NCBI GenBank assembly: GCA_001796495.1 | Contig: MGMR01000029.1 | Location: 3,192-15,010 of the forward strand | Source: Chloroflexi bacterium RBG_13_51_18 | GTDB taxonomy: Bacteria; Chloroflexota; Dehalococcoidia; Dehalococcoidales; RBG-16-60-22 | DNA: 11,819 nucleotides | Direction of reading: 5' to 3' | Part shown: positions 5,423-11,819 of the stretch, piece after piece | How positions within the stretch are numbered: position 1 is the stretch's first letter | Layout: every line of letters begins with the position of its first letter | Made by a program: the position numbers and the translations under genes | The notes under the pieces: model-generated | Seen by the model: the letters and a program-made list of their open reading frames with translations, nothing else | What the model was told of the DNA's origin: nothing | Database searches by the model: none

Positions 5423-7084
5423 ATGAGCGAAAAGATTTTCATCGGGGTGGGATGGCCATACGCCAACGGCCTGCTGCACCTGGGGCATCTCGCCGGAGCC
5501 AATTTGCCGGCGGATATCTTCGCCCGGTATCACCGCCTTAAAGGGAACGAGGTGTTGATGGTATCAGGCTCGGACCAGCACGGCACGCCGATAACAATTA
5601 AAGCCGAACAGGAAGGCAAAACCCCAGCAGAGATCGCCGAACGCTATCACCGCGCCTTTTTAGAGGTCTGGGAAAAACTGGGGATTTCCTGGGATTTGTA
5701 CACTTCTACAACGACCACGAATCATGCCGCAGTAACGCATGATATATTCCAGACACTTCTAAAGCACGATTATATTTATAAGTCGAGCACCTCACAGCCA
5801 TACTGCCCGAAGTGCCAGCGCTTCCTGCCCGACCGGTACGTAGAGGGTACATGCCCGCACTGCGGCGATACCGGCGCCCGGGGCGACCAGTGCGATACCT
5901 GCGGTAAACCTCTCAATGCCGCCGAGATAAAGGAACCACGCTGCCGGCACTGCGGCACGCCGCCAGAATTCCGCGAGACGGAGCACCTGTTTTTCAAGTT
6001 GAGCGCTTTCCAGGACAGGCTGCTGGACTGGGTGCAAGCGCAAAAACACTGGCGAACGAACGTACAGAACTTCACACTCGGCTTCCTCAAGGAGGGGCTG
6101 AACGACCGGGCGATAACGCGGGACATCGACTGGGGCGTTACCGTGCCGCTGCCGGGATTCGAGAACAAGCGGTTTTATGTCTGGTTTGAAAATATAATCG
6201 GCTACCTTTCCGCCAGCAAAGAGTGGGCAAAAAAGCAGGGCGACCCCGAAAAGTGGCGCCGGTTCTGGCAGGGAGATGCCAGAGGTTATTACTTCATCGG
6301 CAAGGATAATATCGTTTTTCATACGATGAACTGGCCTGCGATGCTGATGGGCTATGACGGGCTCAACCTGCCTTACGATGTGCCGGCCAATGAATTCCTG
6401 ACTATCGAAAGCAAGAAAGGCTCCAAGAGCCGCAACTGGGCGATATGGGTGCCGGACTACCTCTCCCGCTACGACCCCGACCCGCTAAGATATATACTCT
6501 CCATCAACATGCCGGAGACCAGCGATACCGATTTTTCCTGGCGGGAGTTCGTACGCCGCAACAATGACGAGCTGGTAGCAACCTACGGCAACCTGGTGAA
6601 CCGCGTGCTGACTTTTACCTATAAAAACTACGATGGGTGCGTACCGGAGGCCGGTAATTTCGACGATTCAGATAAAAATCTTATCGATAGCGCGGACGCC
6701 TGTATTGAAAAAGTGGGAGAGTCCATAGCACAATGCAGTTTCAAGCAGGCAATCCAAACCGCCATGTCACTGGCACAGCAGGCCAACCGCTACCTGGATG
6801 ACAAAGCGCCGTGGAAAAAAATCAAGGAAGATAAACGCGCGGCGGCAACTTCACTGTACGCCGCCATCAATGCCATCTCCCGCCTGAAAACAATGCTGTC
6901 TCCGTTCCTGCCTTTCAGCTCGCAGAAAGTGCACGAATATCTTGGATTTAACGGCAAACTAGAAGATGCCGGGTGGATACCACAAACGGTACCACCGGGG
7001 CAAAAATTAAGGGAGCCGAAACCACTCTTTGTCAAACTCGATGAGAGCGTTATCGAAGAGGAGACGAAAAGACTTGGAACTTAA
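5423..7084 (+). CDS. metG: Methionyl-tRNA synthetase
   Basis: A class I aminoacyl-tRNA synthetase that charges tRNA-Met in the cytoplasm. In the 553 residues, the HIGH motif appears as HLGH (19-22) after VGWPYANG (9-16). The connective-peptide insertion carries four Cys pairs for two zinc sites (C128/C131, C144/C147, C157/C160, C174/C177), the four-knuckle type. A WFENIIGY segment (254-261) and FIGKDNIVFH (291-300) are typical of MetRS. The KMSKS loop reads KGSKS (332-336), with Gly where Met or Phe is usual. The anticodon-binding helical domain follows to the end, and the extra C-terminal tRNA-binding (EMAP-like) domain of longer MetRS is absent. The ribosome binding site is weak: GGGGA (5406-5410) is 12 nt away. 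The last 11 bases overlap the next gene. Confidence 0.97.
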   Translation: MSEKIFIGVGWPYANGLLHLGHLAGANLPADIFARYHRLKGNEVLMVSGSDQHGTPITIKAEQEGKTPAEIAERYHRAFLEVWEKLGISWDLYTSTTTTNHAAVTHDIFQTLLKHDYIYKSSTSQPYCPKCQRFLPDRYVEGTCPHCGDTGARGDQCDTCGKPLNAAEIKEPRCRHCGTPPEFRETEHLFFKLSAFQDRLLDWVQAQKHWRTNVQNFTLGFLKEGLNDRAITRDIDWGVTVPLPGFENKRFYVWFENIIGYLSASKEWAKKQGDPEKWRRFWQGDARGYYFIGKDNIVFHTMNWPAMLMGYDGLNLPYDVPANEFLTIESKKGSKSRNWAIWVPDYLSRYDPDPLRYILSINMPETSDTDFSWREFVRRNNDELVATYGNLVNRVLTFTYKNYDGCVPEAGNFDDSDKNLIDSADACIEKVGESIAQCSFKQAIQTAMSLAQQANRYLDDKAPWKKIKEDKRAAATSLYAAINAISRLKTMLSPFLPFSSQKVHEYLGFNGKLEDAGWIPQTVPPGQKLREPKPLFVKLDESVIEEETKRLGT

Positions 7085-8036
7085 GCAGATTTACGCACCA
7101 ATTCAGAAAGATTTAGATAAAGTCAAAGATACATTAAAGTCCATCAGCCGGATAGATTACGAGTGGCTTTCCAAGCAGCTAAACTACATCGTCAGCGAGA
7201 CGGGCAAAGGAATGAGACCGGCGCTGACGCTGCTGGCCGGCAAGCTGTATCATTATAACCTTACCTACCTGCTACCGATGTCGGTCTCCGTGGAGCTGAT
7301 GCACACGGCCACGCTGGTGCATGACGACGCTATCGACAAGGCATCGACGCGGCGGGGGCAGGTAACCATTAACAGCAAGTGGGGGGACGAAATTGCGATA
7401 TTGATGGGCGACTTCTTATTCGCTAAAGCCGGCGAGTTCGTGTCCGATACCCAGACACCAAGGGTGATAAAGCTGTTTTCCCAGACACTGGGCATCATAT
7501 CCAGCGGCGAGATCGGGCAATTCCGCGGGGCATACAACATCAACCAAGACCGCGACAGTTATTACCGGCGTATCTACCGGAAGACAGGCTCGCTGTTTTC
7601 CCTGGCAACACAATCGGGGGCGATTCTGGGCAAAGCGCCTGAAGAGTCGGTAGCGATAATGAAAGAGTACGCCGATAACCTGGGTATCGCTTTCCAGGTC
7701 GTGGACGATATCCTGGACTTTACCAGCACGGCGGAAGCCCTAGGCAAGCCGGTCGGCTCCGACCTGATACAGGGGACGCTGACACTACCGGCTATATTCA
7801 TCATCGAGCGCAACCCGAAGGATAACCCGGTAGGACGATTCTTCAAAAACAGGGATAAAAAAGACGTGGCGGAAGCCATCGACATCGTGAAAAATACGGG
7901 GATAATCAAAGAGTGCTATAAAATCGCCGGAGATTACTGCGAAAAAGCCTGCCGCAATCTTAAGTCATTACCGGATGTTGAAAGCCGCCGGGCGTTCTAC
8001 GATCTGGCCGAGTTCGTGATTAAACAGGGAATGTAA
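7074..8036 (+). CDS. Polyprenyl (all-trans) diphosphate synthase, long-chain type
   Basis: It condenses isopentenyl diphosphate onto an allylic primer to build a linear prenyl diphosphate, probably for a quinone side chain or other lipid. In the 320 residues, the substrate region GKGMRPAL (44-51), first Asp-rich motif DDAID (84-88) with the following RR (93-94), and second motif DDILD (211-215) are all intact. The residues 4 and 5 before the first DD are Thr and Ala, small side chains as in octaprenyl-type IspB, which argues for a long product; the exact length is not readable. The proposed start is TTG at 7074, with GAGGAG (7058-7063) 10 nt upstream, giving MELKQIYAPI. Earlier in-frame starts (TTG 7029, ATG 7041) lie deeper in metG and lack a ribosome binding site. 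The overlap with metG implies coupled translation. Confidence 0.92.
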   Translation: MELKQIYAPIQKDLDKVKDTLKSISRIDYEWLSKQLNYIVSETGKGMRPALTLLAGKLYHYNLTYLLPMSVSVELMHTATLVHDDAIDKASTRRGQVTINSKWGDEIAILMGDFLFAKAGEFVSDTQTPRVIKLFSQTLGIISSGEIGQFRGAYNINQDRDSYYRRIYRKTGSLFSLATQSGAILGKAPEESVAIMKEYADNLGIAFQVVDDILDFTSTAEALGKPVGSDLIQGTLTLPAIFIIERNPKDNPVGRFFKNRDKKDVAEAIDIVKNTGIIKECYKIAGDYCEKACRNLKSLPDVESRRAFYDLAEFVIKQGM

Positions 8037-8115
8037 AAAAATAGCCAATAACCAAGATACAATAACCAAACAAAATTCAAAACTCAAAGGTCAAAAATCA
8101 AAAGATGGGTTAAAA
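8037..8115. repeat. A-rich low-complexity spacer with degenerate short repeats
   Basis: From 8037 to about 8105 the plus strand is nearly all A, C and T with little G, built from recurring words such as AATAACCAA (twice or more, degenerate) and TCAAAA/CTCAAA. It lies between the convergent polyprenyl synthase and moaE genes, codes for nothing visible, and resembles the word-repetitive spacers I recall from many environmental genomes. No function is proposed. Confidence 0.5.
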
Positions 8116-8178
8116 GCGGAGTCAGAGATTGCCACGTCCTTGTTCGGAAGGACTCGGAATGACAGTGGGCGGAGTTAG
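8116..8178. repeat. Palindromic intergenic repeat (REP/MITE-like) with flanking direct repeats
   Basis: A core hairpin, GTCCTT (8136-8141), six-base loop, AAGGAC (8148-8153), sits inside AGATTGCCAC...GGAATGACA. On the opposite strand this reads TGTCATTCCGAG...GTGGCAATCTC, which resembles a short palindromic repeat family (GTCATTGCGAGG...GCAATCTC) that I recall as common between genes in many bacterial genomes. The element is bracketed by GCGGAGTCAG (8116-8125) and GCGGAGTTAG (8169-8178), 10-bp copies with one mismatch, like a target-site duplication. The right copy covers the moaE stop codon (8175-8177). Between two converging genes, the hairpin may also slow or end transcription. Confidence 0.6.
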
Positions 8179-8579
8179 TGCCCTTCCCAGATAGTGCCGT
8201 CGAGATAGGTCTCTTTCTTTGCCGTGGGCAGCTTTTCCTTAAAAAGGTCGACGGCGTAGCCAACGGCGGCCAGGCCTTCACCGCGATGAGCCGCCGCGAC
8301 AGCCACCACAAGATTGATATCACCCACGTTCAGCACACCTACGCGGTGATAGATGACCACGTTATTCACCGGGTATTTGCGGCCGATTTCTGAAGCGATT
8401 TCATTCAACCTTTCCGCGGCTTTACCATCAGCATCAGTGTATTCCACGGAATAGACCGATTTGCCCCGGGAGTTATCACGGATTAGGCCGACATAGGTGA
8501 CAACACAGCCACTATCGGGAGTTTTAGCGTGGTTTACCACGTCTTCGGGTGAAATAGGCCGGTCAGTTATTTGAATCAT
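8175..8579 (-). CDS. moaE: Molybdopterin synthase catalytic subunit MoaE
   Basis: MoaE, with the sulfur carrier MoaD, inserts two sulfurs into precursor Z (cPMP) to make molybdopterin for molybdenum or tungsten enzymes. The 134 residues show YVGLIRDNSRG (29-39), VIYHRVGVLNVGD (75-87), AAAHRGEG (95-102) with H98/R99, and the catalytic lysine region FKEKLPTAKKE (113-123). By alignment K114 and K121 correspond to K119 and K126 of E. coli MoaE; the usual aromatic W before KKE is Ala here. It is slightly shorter than E. coli MoaE (150). It starts 20 nt after ftsH and has no good ribosome binding site, so it probably depends on ftsH transcription. No moaD is present in the window. Confidence 0.93.
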   Translation of the reverse strand: MIQITDRPISPEDVVNHAKTPDSGCVVTYVGLIRDNSRGKSVYSVEYTDADGKAAERLNEIASEIGRKYPVNNVVIYHRVGVLNVGDINLVVAVAAAHRGEGLAAVGYAVDLFKEKLPTAKKETYLDGTIWEGH

Positions 8580-8599
8580 GATAGCTTGATAAACAGCCG

Positions 8600-10540
8600 T
8601 TAATCGGATGGAGCGGGAGTTTGCTTGGGGACAAGCTGGGGCTTCGCCGGGGCTTTCTTGGGCTGAAGCACCTTTTCGCCTTCAGCAACGGGCTTTACCG
8701 GCACCGGAATATTCGTCTTTTTGACTCTTTTTACAGGTTTAGACAAGCCGATATCACCGAAAACCTGCTCCAGACCTTCACCTTCAAGAGTTTCCTGATT
8801 AATAAGTTTGGTAGCAAGTTGCTTCAATTTCGGCTTGTTTTTCGTCAGAATACCTACGGCGCACTTGCGGCCTTCTACAATGAGAAGGTCAATCTCCCGG
8901 TCAATCTCAAGAGCAAAACGTTCGCTGTAATCCTTCTGTTCGGAGATTTCCCTGCCGAGAAAGACCATCTCCTGTTTATTGCCGAAAGTCCTCATGCCCA
9001 GCTTATCGCTCATGCCATAGTCAGTAACCATGCGGCGAGCCAATTCGGTCGCCCGCTTGATATCATCATGAGCTCCCGTTGTCCGCTCATTAAAAATCAA
9101 TTCTACAGCAACATCTCCAGCGAATAAGGTAGCCAGAGCATCCTTAAACTGTGAACGCGTATGGATATATCTGTCTTCCGCCGGCAATTGCTTGGTATAG
9201 CCCAGAGCCATCCCGCGGGCTACGATAGATATCTTATGCACGGGGTCAGCATTGGGCAGCATCCTAGCGACAAGGGCATGGCCCGCCTCATGGTAAGCAA
9301 TCATTTCCTTTTCTTTAGGGCTGATTTTACGGCTCTTACGTTCAGGTCCTGCCAATACCCTGTCTATAGACTCCTCAAAATCTTTGAGGCTGATAACTTT
9401 TTTACTGTGTCTGGCGGCTAAGATGGCAGCCTCGTTAACAACGTTGGCAAGGTCAGCACCGCTGAAGCCTACCGTACCTTTAGCCACCACTTCTAAACCC
9501 ACATCTTTATCAAGCGGCTTTCCATTGGAATGGACTTTAAGAATGGCCAAGCGCCCGACGATATCAGGCAGGTCCAACATTACACGGCGGTCGAAACGGC
9601 CGGGACGCAGTAATGCCGGGTCGAGGATATCAGGTCGGTTAGTGGCGGCGATAACGATAACGCTGGTATTCGTATCAAAGCCGTCCATTTCCACGAGAAT
9701 CTGGTTAAGGGTCTGCTCTCTTTCATCGTGGCTGCCGCCAAGTCCAGTGCCGCGCTGCCGACCTACGGCATCAATTTCATCAATAAAGATAATACACGGC
9801 GTATTACGCTTAGCCTGGTCAAAGAGGTCACGCACACGTGAAGCGCCAACACCGACGAACATTTCCACGAACTCACTGCCGCTGATAGAGAAGAAGGGAA
9901 CATCAGCCTCACCGGCGACAGCCCGCGCCATTAAAGTTTTTCCCGTACCGGGGGGACCTATCAAGAGAACCCCCTTAGGGATACGAGCCCCCAGGGTCGT
10001 GAACTTTTCACGTGACTTAAGGAACTCCACGACTTCCTGCATATCCTGCTTGGCTTCTTCCACACCGGCGACATCGGCAAAGGTAACGGTGGTGCGGTTG
10101 GCGGGGAAAAGCCTCGCCCTACTGCGCCCGAAGCTCATGGCCTGGTTGTTAGCCCCGCGCGCCTGACGGAATATGAGGAAAAACAGGAAAATCAGCAGCA
10201 TGAACGGCAGGAAATTTATCAGCAGGCTTCCCCAGTTGATTCCCGAGGAACCTTTAATATCAACGACAACATTATCGAGTTTAAGTCCTTGAATATCAGA
10301 GAGGGTAGCGTTTATTTCCTTAAATGCTTTTATCTCCTGGCCGGTTACGGTGGTAACTATCAGCAAATCCCCCTCAACAGTGATTTTCTGTATCTCATCG
10401 TTTTGGGACATGGAGACAACCAAGCTCAAAGGCACCTCAGCAGGTTCAGTGCCGCTGGGCATAAGGAAGGAAAAAAGGAGAACAGCCGCCAGCAGGATAA
10501 TGATATATATAACGCTATTACGCTTCCAGTTCGATTTCAT
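8600..10540 (-). CDS. ftsH: ATP-dependent zinc metalloprotease FtsH
   Basis: A membrane-anchored AAA+ protease that extracts and degrades misassembled membrane proteins and short-lived regulators. In the 646 residues: TM helix 1 at about 9-27, an extracytoplasmic segment (28-104), TM helix 2 at about 105-124, then the AAA domain with Walker A GPPGTGKT (195-202), pore loop FVG (228-230), Walker B IIFIDEID (250-257) and the second region of homology NRPDILDPALLRPGRFDR (301-318). The peptidase has HEAGH (417-421), with D493 in TTGAHDDIK as the likely third zinc ligand. The last 46 residues (601-646) form a Pro/Lys/Ala-rich, probably disordered tail. The ATG at 10540 is preceded by AGAGG (10551-10547), 6 nt away. 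moaE follows 20 nt downstream on the same strand. Confidence 0.98.
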   Translation of the reverse strand: MKSNWKRNSVIYIIILLAAVLLFSFLMPSGTEPAEVPLSLVVSMSQNDEIQKITVEGDLLIVTTVTGQEIKAFKEINATLSDIQGLKLDNVVVDIKGSSGINWGSLLINFLPFMLLIFLFFLIFRQARGANNQAMSFGRSRARLFPANRTTVTFADVAGVEEAKQDMQEVVEFLKSREKFTTLGARIPKGVLLIGPPGTGKTLMARAVAGEADVPFFSISGSEFVEMFVGVGASRVRDLFDQAKRNTPCIIFIDEIDAVGRQRGTGLGGSHDEREQTLNQILVEMDGFDTNTSVIVIAATNRPDILDPALLRPGRFDRRVMLDLPDIVGRLAILKVHSNGKPLDKDVGLEVVAKGTVGFSGADLANVVNEAAILAARHSKKVISLKDFEESIDRVLAGPERKSRKISPKEKEMIAYHEAGHALVARMLPNADPVHKISIVARGMALGYTKQLPAEDRYIHTRSQFKDALATLFAGDVAVELIFNERTTGAHDDIKRATELARRMVTDYGMSDKLGMRTFGNKQEMVFLGREISEQKDYSERFALEIDREIDLLIVEGRKCAVGILTKNKPKLKQLATKLINQETLEGEGLEQVFGDIGLSKPVKRVKKTNIPVPVKPVAEGEKVLQPKKAPAKPQLVPKQTPAPSD

Positions 10541-10568
10541 ACCTAGCCTCTATTATAATGATAACATA

Positions 10569-10577
10569 ATTATACCA
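10569..10577 (-). promoter_or_regulatory. Extended -10 promoter of ftsH-moaE
   Basis: Read on the minus strand, TGGTATAAT combines a perfect -10 hexamer (10574-10569) with the TG of an extended -10. No good -35 lies at 16-18 nt, which an extended -10 does not need. Expected start is near 10562, about 20 nt before the ftsH ATG and upstream of its AGAGG site. A second TATAAT (10557-10552) abuts the ribosome binding site and is too close to be the main promoter. Confidence 0.55.
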
Positions 10578-10644
10578 TAAAAAGTGTTAACAAATAGTTA
10601 AATAGTACGATGGTTACTGATTTACCGATATTCAGCCGCGGGTA

Positions 10645-10662
10645 AATATCGCCGGCGATATT
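10645..10662. repeat. 18-bp perfect palindrome upstream of ftsH, operator candidate
   Basis: AATATCGCCGGCGATATT is its own reverse complement over all 18 bases. It lies about 70 bp upstream of the ftsH -10 box and just beyond the U-tract of the HD-GYP gene's terminator. The GGTAAA (10641-10646) at its left edge can alternatively pair with TTTACC (10621-10626), and GTTACTG occurs on both sides (10613-10619 and 10664-10670). The symmetry suits a dimeric DNA-binding protein, but no regulator gene is nearby. Confidence 0.5.
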
Positions 10663-10672
10663 AGTTACTGGG

Positions 10673-10727
10673 AAAAAAACGGAGCGACGAAGCTAAAACT
10701 CCCTGAAATCAATCTGCTTCGTCGCTC
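10673..10727 (-). terminator. Rho-independent terminator of the HD-GYP gene
   Basis: On the minus strand, a perfect 12-bp stem (arms 10727-10716 and 10693-10682, GAGCGACGAAGC and complement) is followed after two bases by a run of seven Ts (10679-10673). It starts 63 nt after the stop of the HD-GYP gene. The 22-nt loop (10715-10694) is unusually long for a terminator. The arms contain GCTTCGTCGCTC, a word I also associate with the palindromic intergenic repeat family seen at 8116-8178. Confidence 0.7.
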
Positions 10728-10734
10728 AAAATAG

Positions 10735-10760
10735 AGGAGGCGTAAATGGTTTGGATATAA
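10735..10760 (+). other. Strong ribosome binding site with a four-codon frame (MVWI)
   Basis: AGGAGG (10735-10740) is followed after 5 nt by ATG (10746), then GTT TGG ATA and a TAA stop (10758-10760). The binding site is as good as any in the window, but only a four-residue peptide follows. It may be a remnant of a lost gene start or a chance match in the leader-like region after the hairpin. No plus-strand gene follows and no clear promoter is seen. Confidence 0.25.
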
Positions 10761-10790
10761 TCGTTAATTACTTTACATGCACAAATTTGC

Positions 10791-11819
10791 CTATTTTATT
10801 ACTTCCAGAACATATTCATTGTTAGCTTCCGCCGCGGCCATAATTACATCGAACCCGAATTCATCTTTATTTAAGAGACGCAGACAGGCGGCGACGATTT
10901 CAGGGTCGTAGAGGACACCGCTGCCATGCTTGATTTCCGCTAAAGCGTTATCAAGCCCCAGCGCCGGGCGGTAGGGGCGGTGGGATGACATTGCTTCAAC
11001 AACATCAGCCACGCCCAGTATCCTGGCTTCAAGGATGATATCATTGCCGGACAAGCCATCAGGATAACCGGAGCCATCCAGTCTTTCATGGTGCTGCAGC
11101 ACAGCCCTGGTAACCGGCCAGGGGAAATCTATTTTTTGCAGGATTTCATATCCCACGCGGCAATGGTTCTTGATAATACTAAATTCACTGGCGGTAATTT
11201 TACCGGGCTTGGTTAAAATCTCCGAAGGCACGGACACTTTGCCGACATCATGGAGCAGGCCGGCAACGTAGACGCCGGTAACCTGCCAATCGGAAAGACC
11301 GATTTCTCCGGCAATGGCGCGGGCCAGTTCCGCGACCCGGCGCTGATGGCCGGCAGTATACGGGTCACGGCTGCCGACGACCAGAGATATGGCGTGGATA
11401 ACGCCTTCCATTGCCCGCTGGAGCTCACTGTGCTTCCGCTTCATATTTTCAATATCGCTGGCGTTTTCGATATTCACCGCTACATCGGCGGAGGCCGTCT
11501 GGAGGAGCTTCCGCTCTTCCAGAGAATACGGCTCACGGGAGGACTTCCCGCCAAGTAAGAGCATACCCGATAAATGACTGTTGGTCTTTAGCGATATTAA
11601 AAGCTCGATGCCGTTATTTTTCAGGATTTCTCTATCGCGCGGCGGGAGACCTTCGAAAGCTTTAATATCATCGATATCGGCACAATCGGTAATGCCGCCC
11701 TGTTGATTCATCACATTGATAAGCGGGCTGCCGGAGGAAAACCCGGGCAGCGCCTGGTTTTTTTTCTGATCAGAGTAGGCATAGGTTAGAAAATTCCCAG
11801 ATGCAGGCGAAGGCAAAAG
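10791..11819 (-). CDS. HD-GYP domain protein with partial GAF domain (cut by window edge)
   Basis: HD-GYP proteins hydrolyse the second messenger cyclic di-GMP (some act on cGAMP). The visible 341+ residues show the end of a GAF-like sensor domain (about 20-118, with GMLLLGGKSSREPYSLEERKLL at 84-105), a short helical linker (119-135), then an HD-GYP domain. Its metal and catalytic residues are all present: H157 (TAGHQRRVAELA), H189/D190 in LLHDVGK, H218 (KNHCRVG), H242/H243 and the GYP motif in HHERLDGSGYPDGL (242-255), and D271 (VADVVEAMSSHRPYRPA). It is therefore expected to be catalytically active. The frame is still open at the window end, and the only upstream in-frame start there is a TTG at 11816 in the middle of the GAF region, so the true start lies outside. 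A terminator follows at 10727-10673. It probably senses a signal through its N-terminus and lowers cyclic di-GMP. Confidence 0.93.
   Translation of the reverse strand, partial: LLPSPASGNFLTYAYSDQKKNQALPGFSSGSPLINVMNQQGGITDCADIDDIKAFEGLPPRDREILKNNGIELLISLKTNSHLSGMLLLGGKSSREPYSLEERKLLQTASADVAVNIENASDIENMKRKHSELQRAMEGVIHAISLVVGSRDPYTAGHQRRVAELARAIAGEIGLSDWQVTGVYVAGLLHDVGKVSVPSEILTKPGKITASEFSIIKNHCRVGYEILQKIDFPWPVTRAVLQHHERLDGSGYPDGLSGNDIILEARILGVADVVEAMSSHRPYRPALGLDNALAEIKHGSGVLYDPEIVAACLRLLNKDEFGFDVIMAAAEANNEYVLEVIK

Noticed and set aside
8037..8178. CRISPR array or tandem repeat locus between the polyprenyl synthase and moaE genes
   Set aside because: The repeated words are short, degenerate and not evenly spaced, and no unique spacers of constant length are present.
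9384..10166. 260-codon plus-strand frame opposite ftsH
   Set aside because: It lies wholly antisense to the strongly conserved AAA domain of ftsH. Its Ser/Arg/Pro/Thr-rich composition is typical of a shadow frame and it has no recognisable domain.
10541..10790. Riboswitch upstream of ftsH, for example a cyclic di-GMP aptamer given the neighbouring HD-GYP gene
   Set aside because: The ftsH promoter candidate leaves a leader of only about 20 nt, and I could not recognise any conserved aptamer core in the region.

Overview
The window reads as ordinary chromosome from an anaerobic bacterium, most likely a Chloroflexota member of the Dehalococcoidia. This guess rests on the mix of genes (an IMP dehydrogenase-like protein without CBS domains, a metG-polyprenyl synthase operon close to ftsH, a tandem cupin protein, an HD-GYP protein) and on moderate GC content. 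It comes from memory of gene neighbourhoods, not from a search. I saw no rRNA, tRNA, CRISPR array, phage or transposase gene.

Layout. (1) 32-2676: a tandem-cupin gene on the minus strand and a two-gene plus-strand unit (SAM methyltransferase, then an AadK/ANT(6)-like nucleotidyltransferase) diverge from a 70-bp region that holds two very good back-to-back sigma70-type promoters. (2) 2673-3827: a GuaB3-type IMP dehydrogenase-like gene converges on the nucleotidyltransferase gene, and the two stop codons share one CTAG. (3) 3938-4192: a perfect consensus promoter drives a 64-residue membrane protein of unknown function. (4) 4270-8036: a second strong promoter starts a tight operon of rsmI, a small four-cysteine protein, metG and a long-chain-type polyprenyl diphosphate synthase, the last starting at a TTG inside the end of metG. 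(5) 8037-8178: an A-rich spacer and a small palindromic repeat element flanked by 10-bp near-identical direct repeats, one of which overlaps the end of moaE. (6) 8175-10577: ftsH followed by moaE on the minus strand, with an extended -10 promoter in front of ftsH. (7) 10578-10790: a non-coding region with an 18-bp perfect palindrome, a hairpin plus U-tract terminator for the HD-GYP gene, and a strong ribosome binding site leading to a four-codon frame. (8) 10791-11819: an HD-GYP phosphodiesterase with part of a GAF domain, running off the window edge.

How the genes fit together. The central operon is informational and membrane housekeeping: 16S rRNA methylation, Met-tRNA charging and isoprenoid chain synthesis. 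ftsH (membrane protein quality control) and moaE (molybdopterin synthase) share a transcript without an obvious functional link. The least explained part is the divergent cupin / methyltransferase / nucleotidyltransferase locus. Its two enzymes both look like small-molecule modifiers, but their substrates cannot be read from the sequence. I did not find a clear new multi-gene system; the best leads are that locus, the palindromic repeat with its flanking duplication, and the structured region upstream of ftsH.
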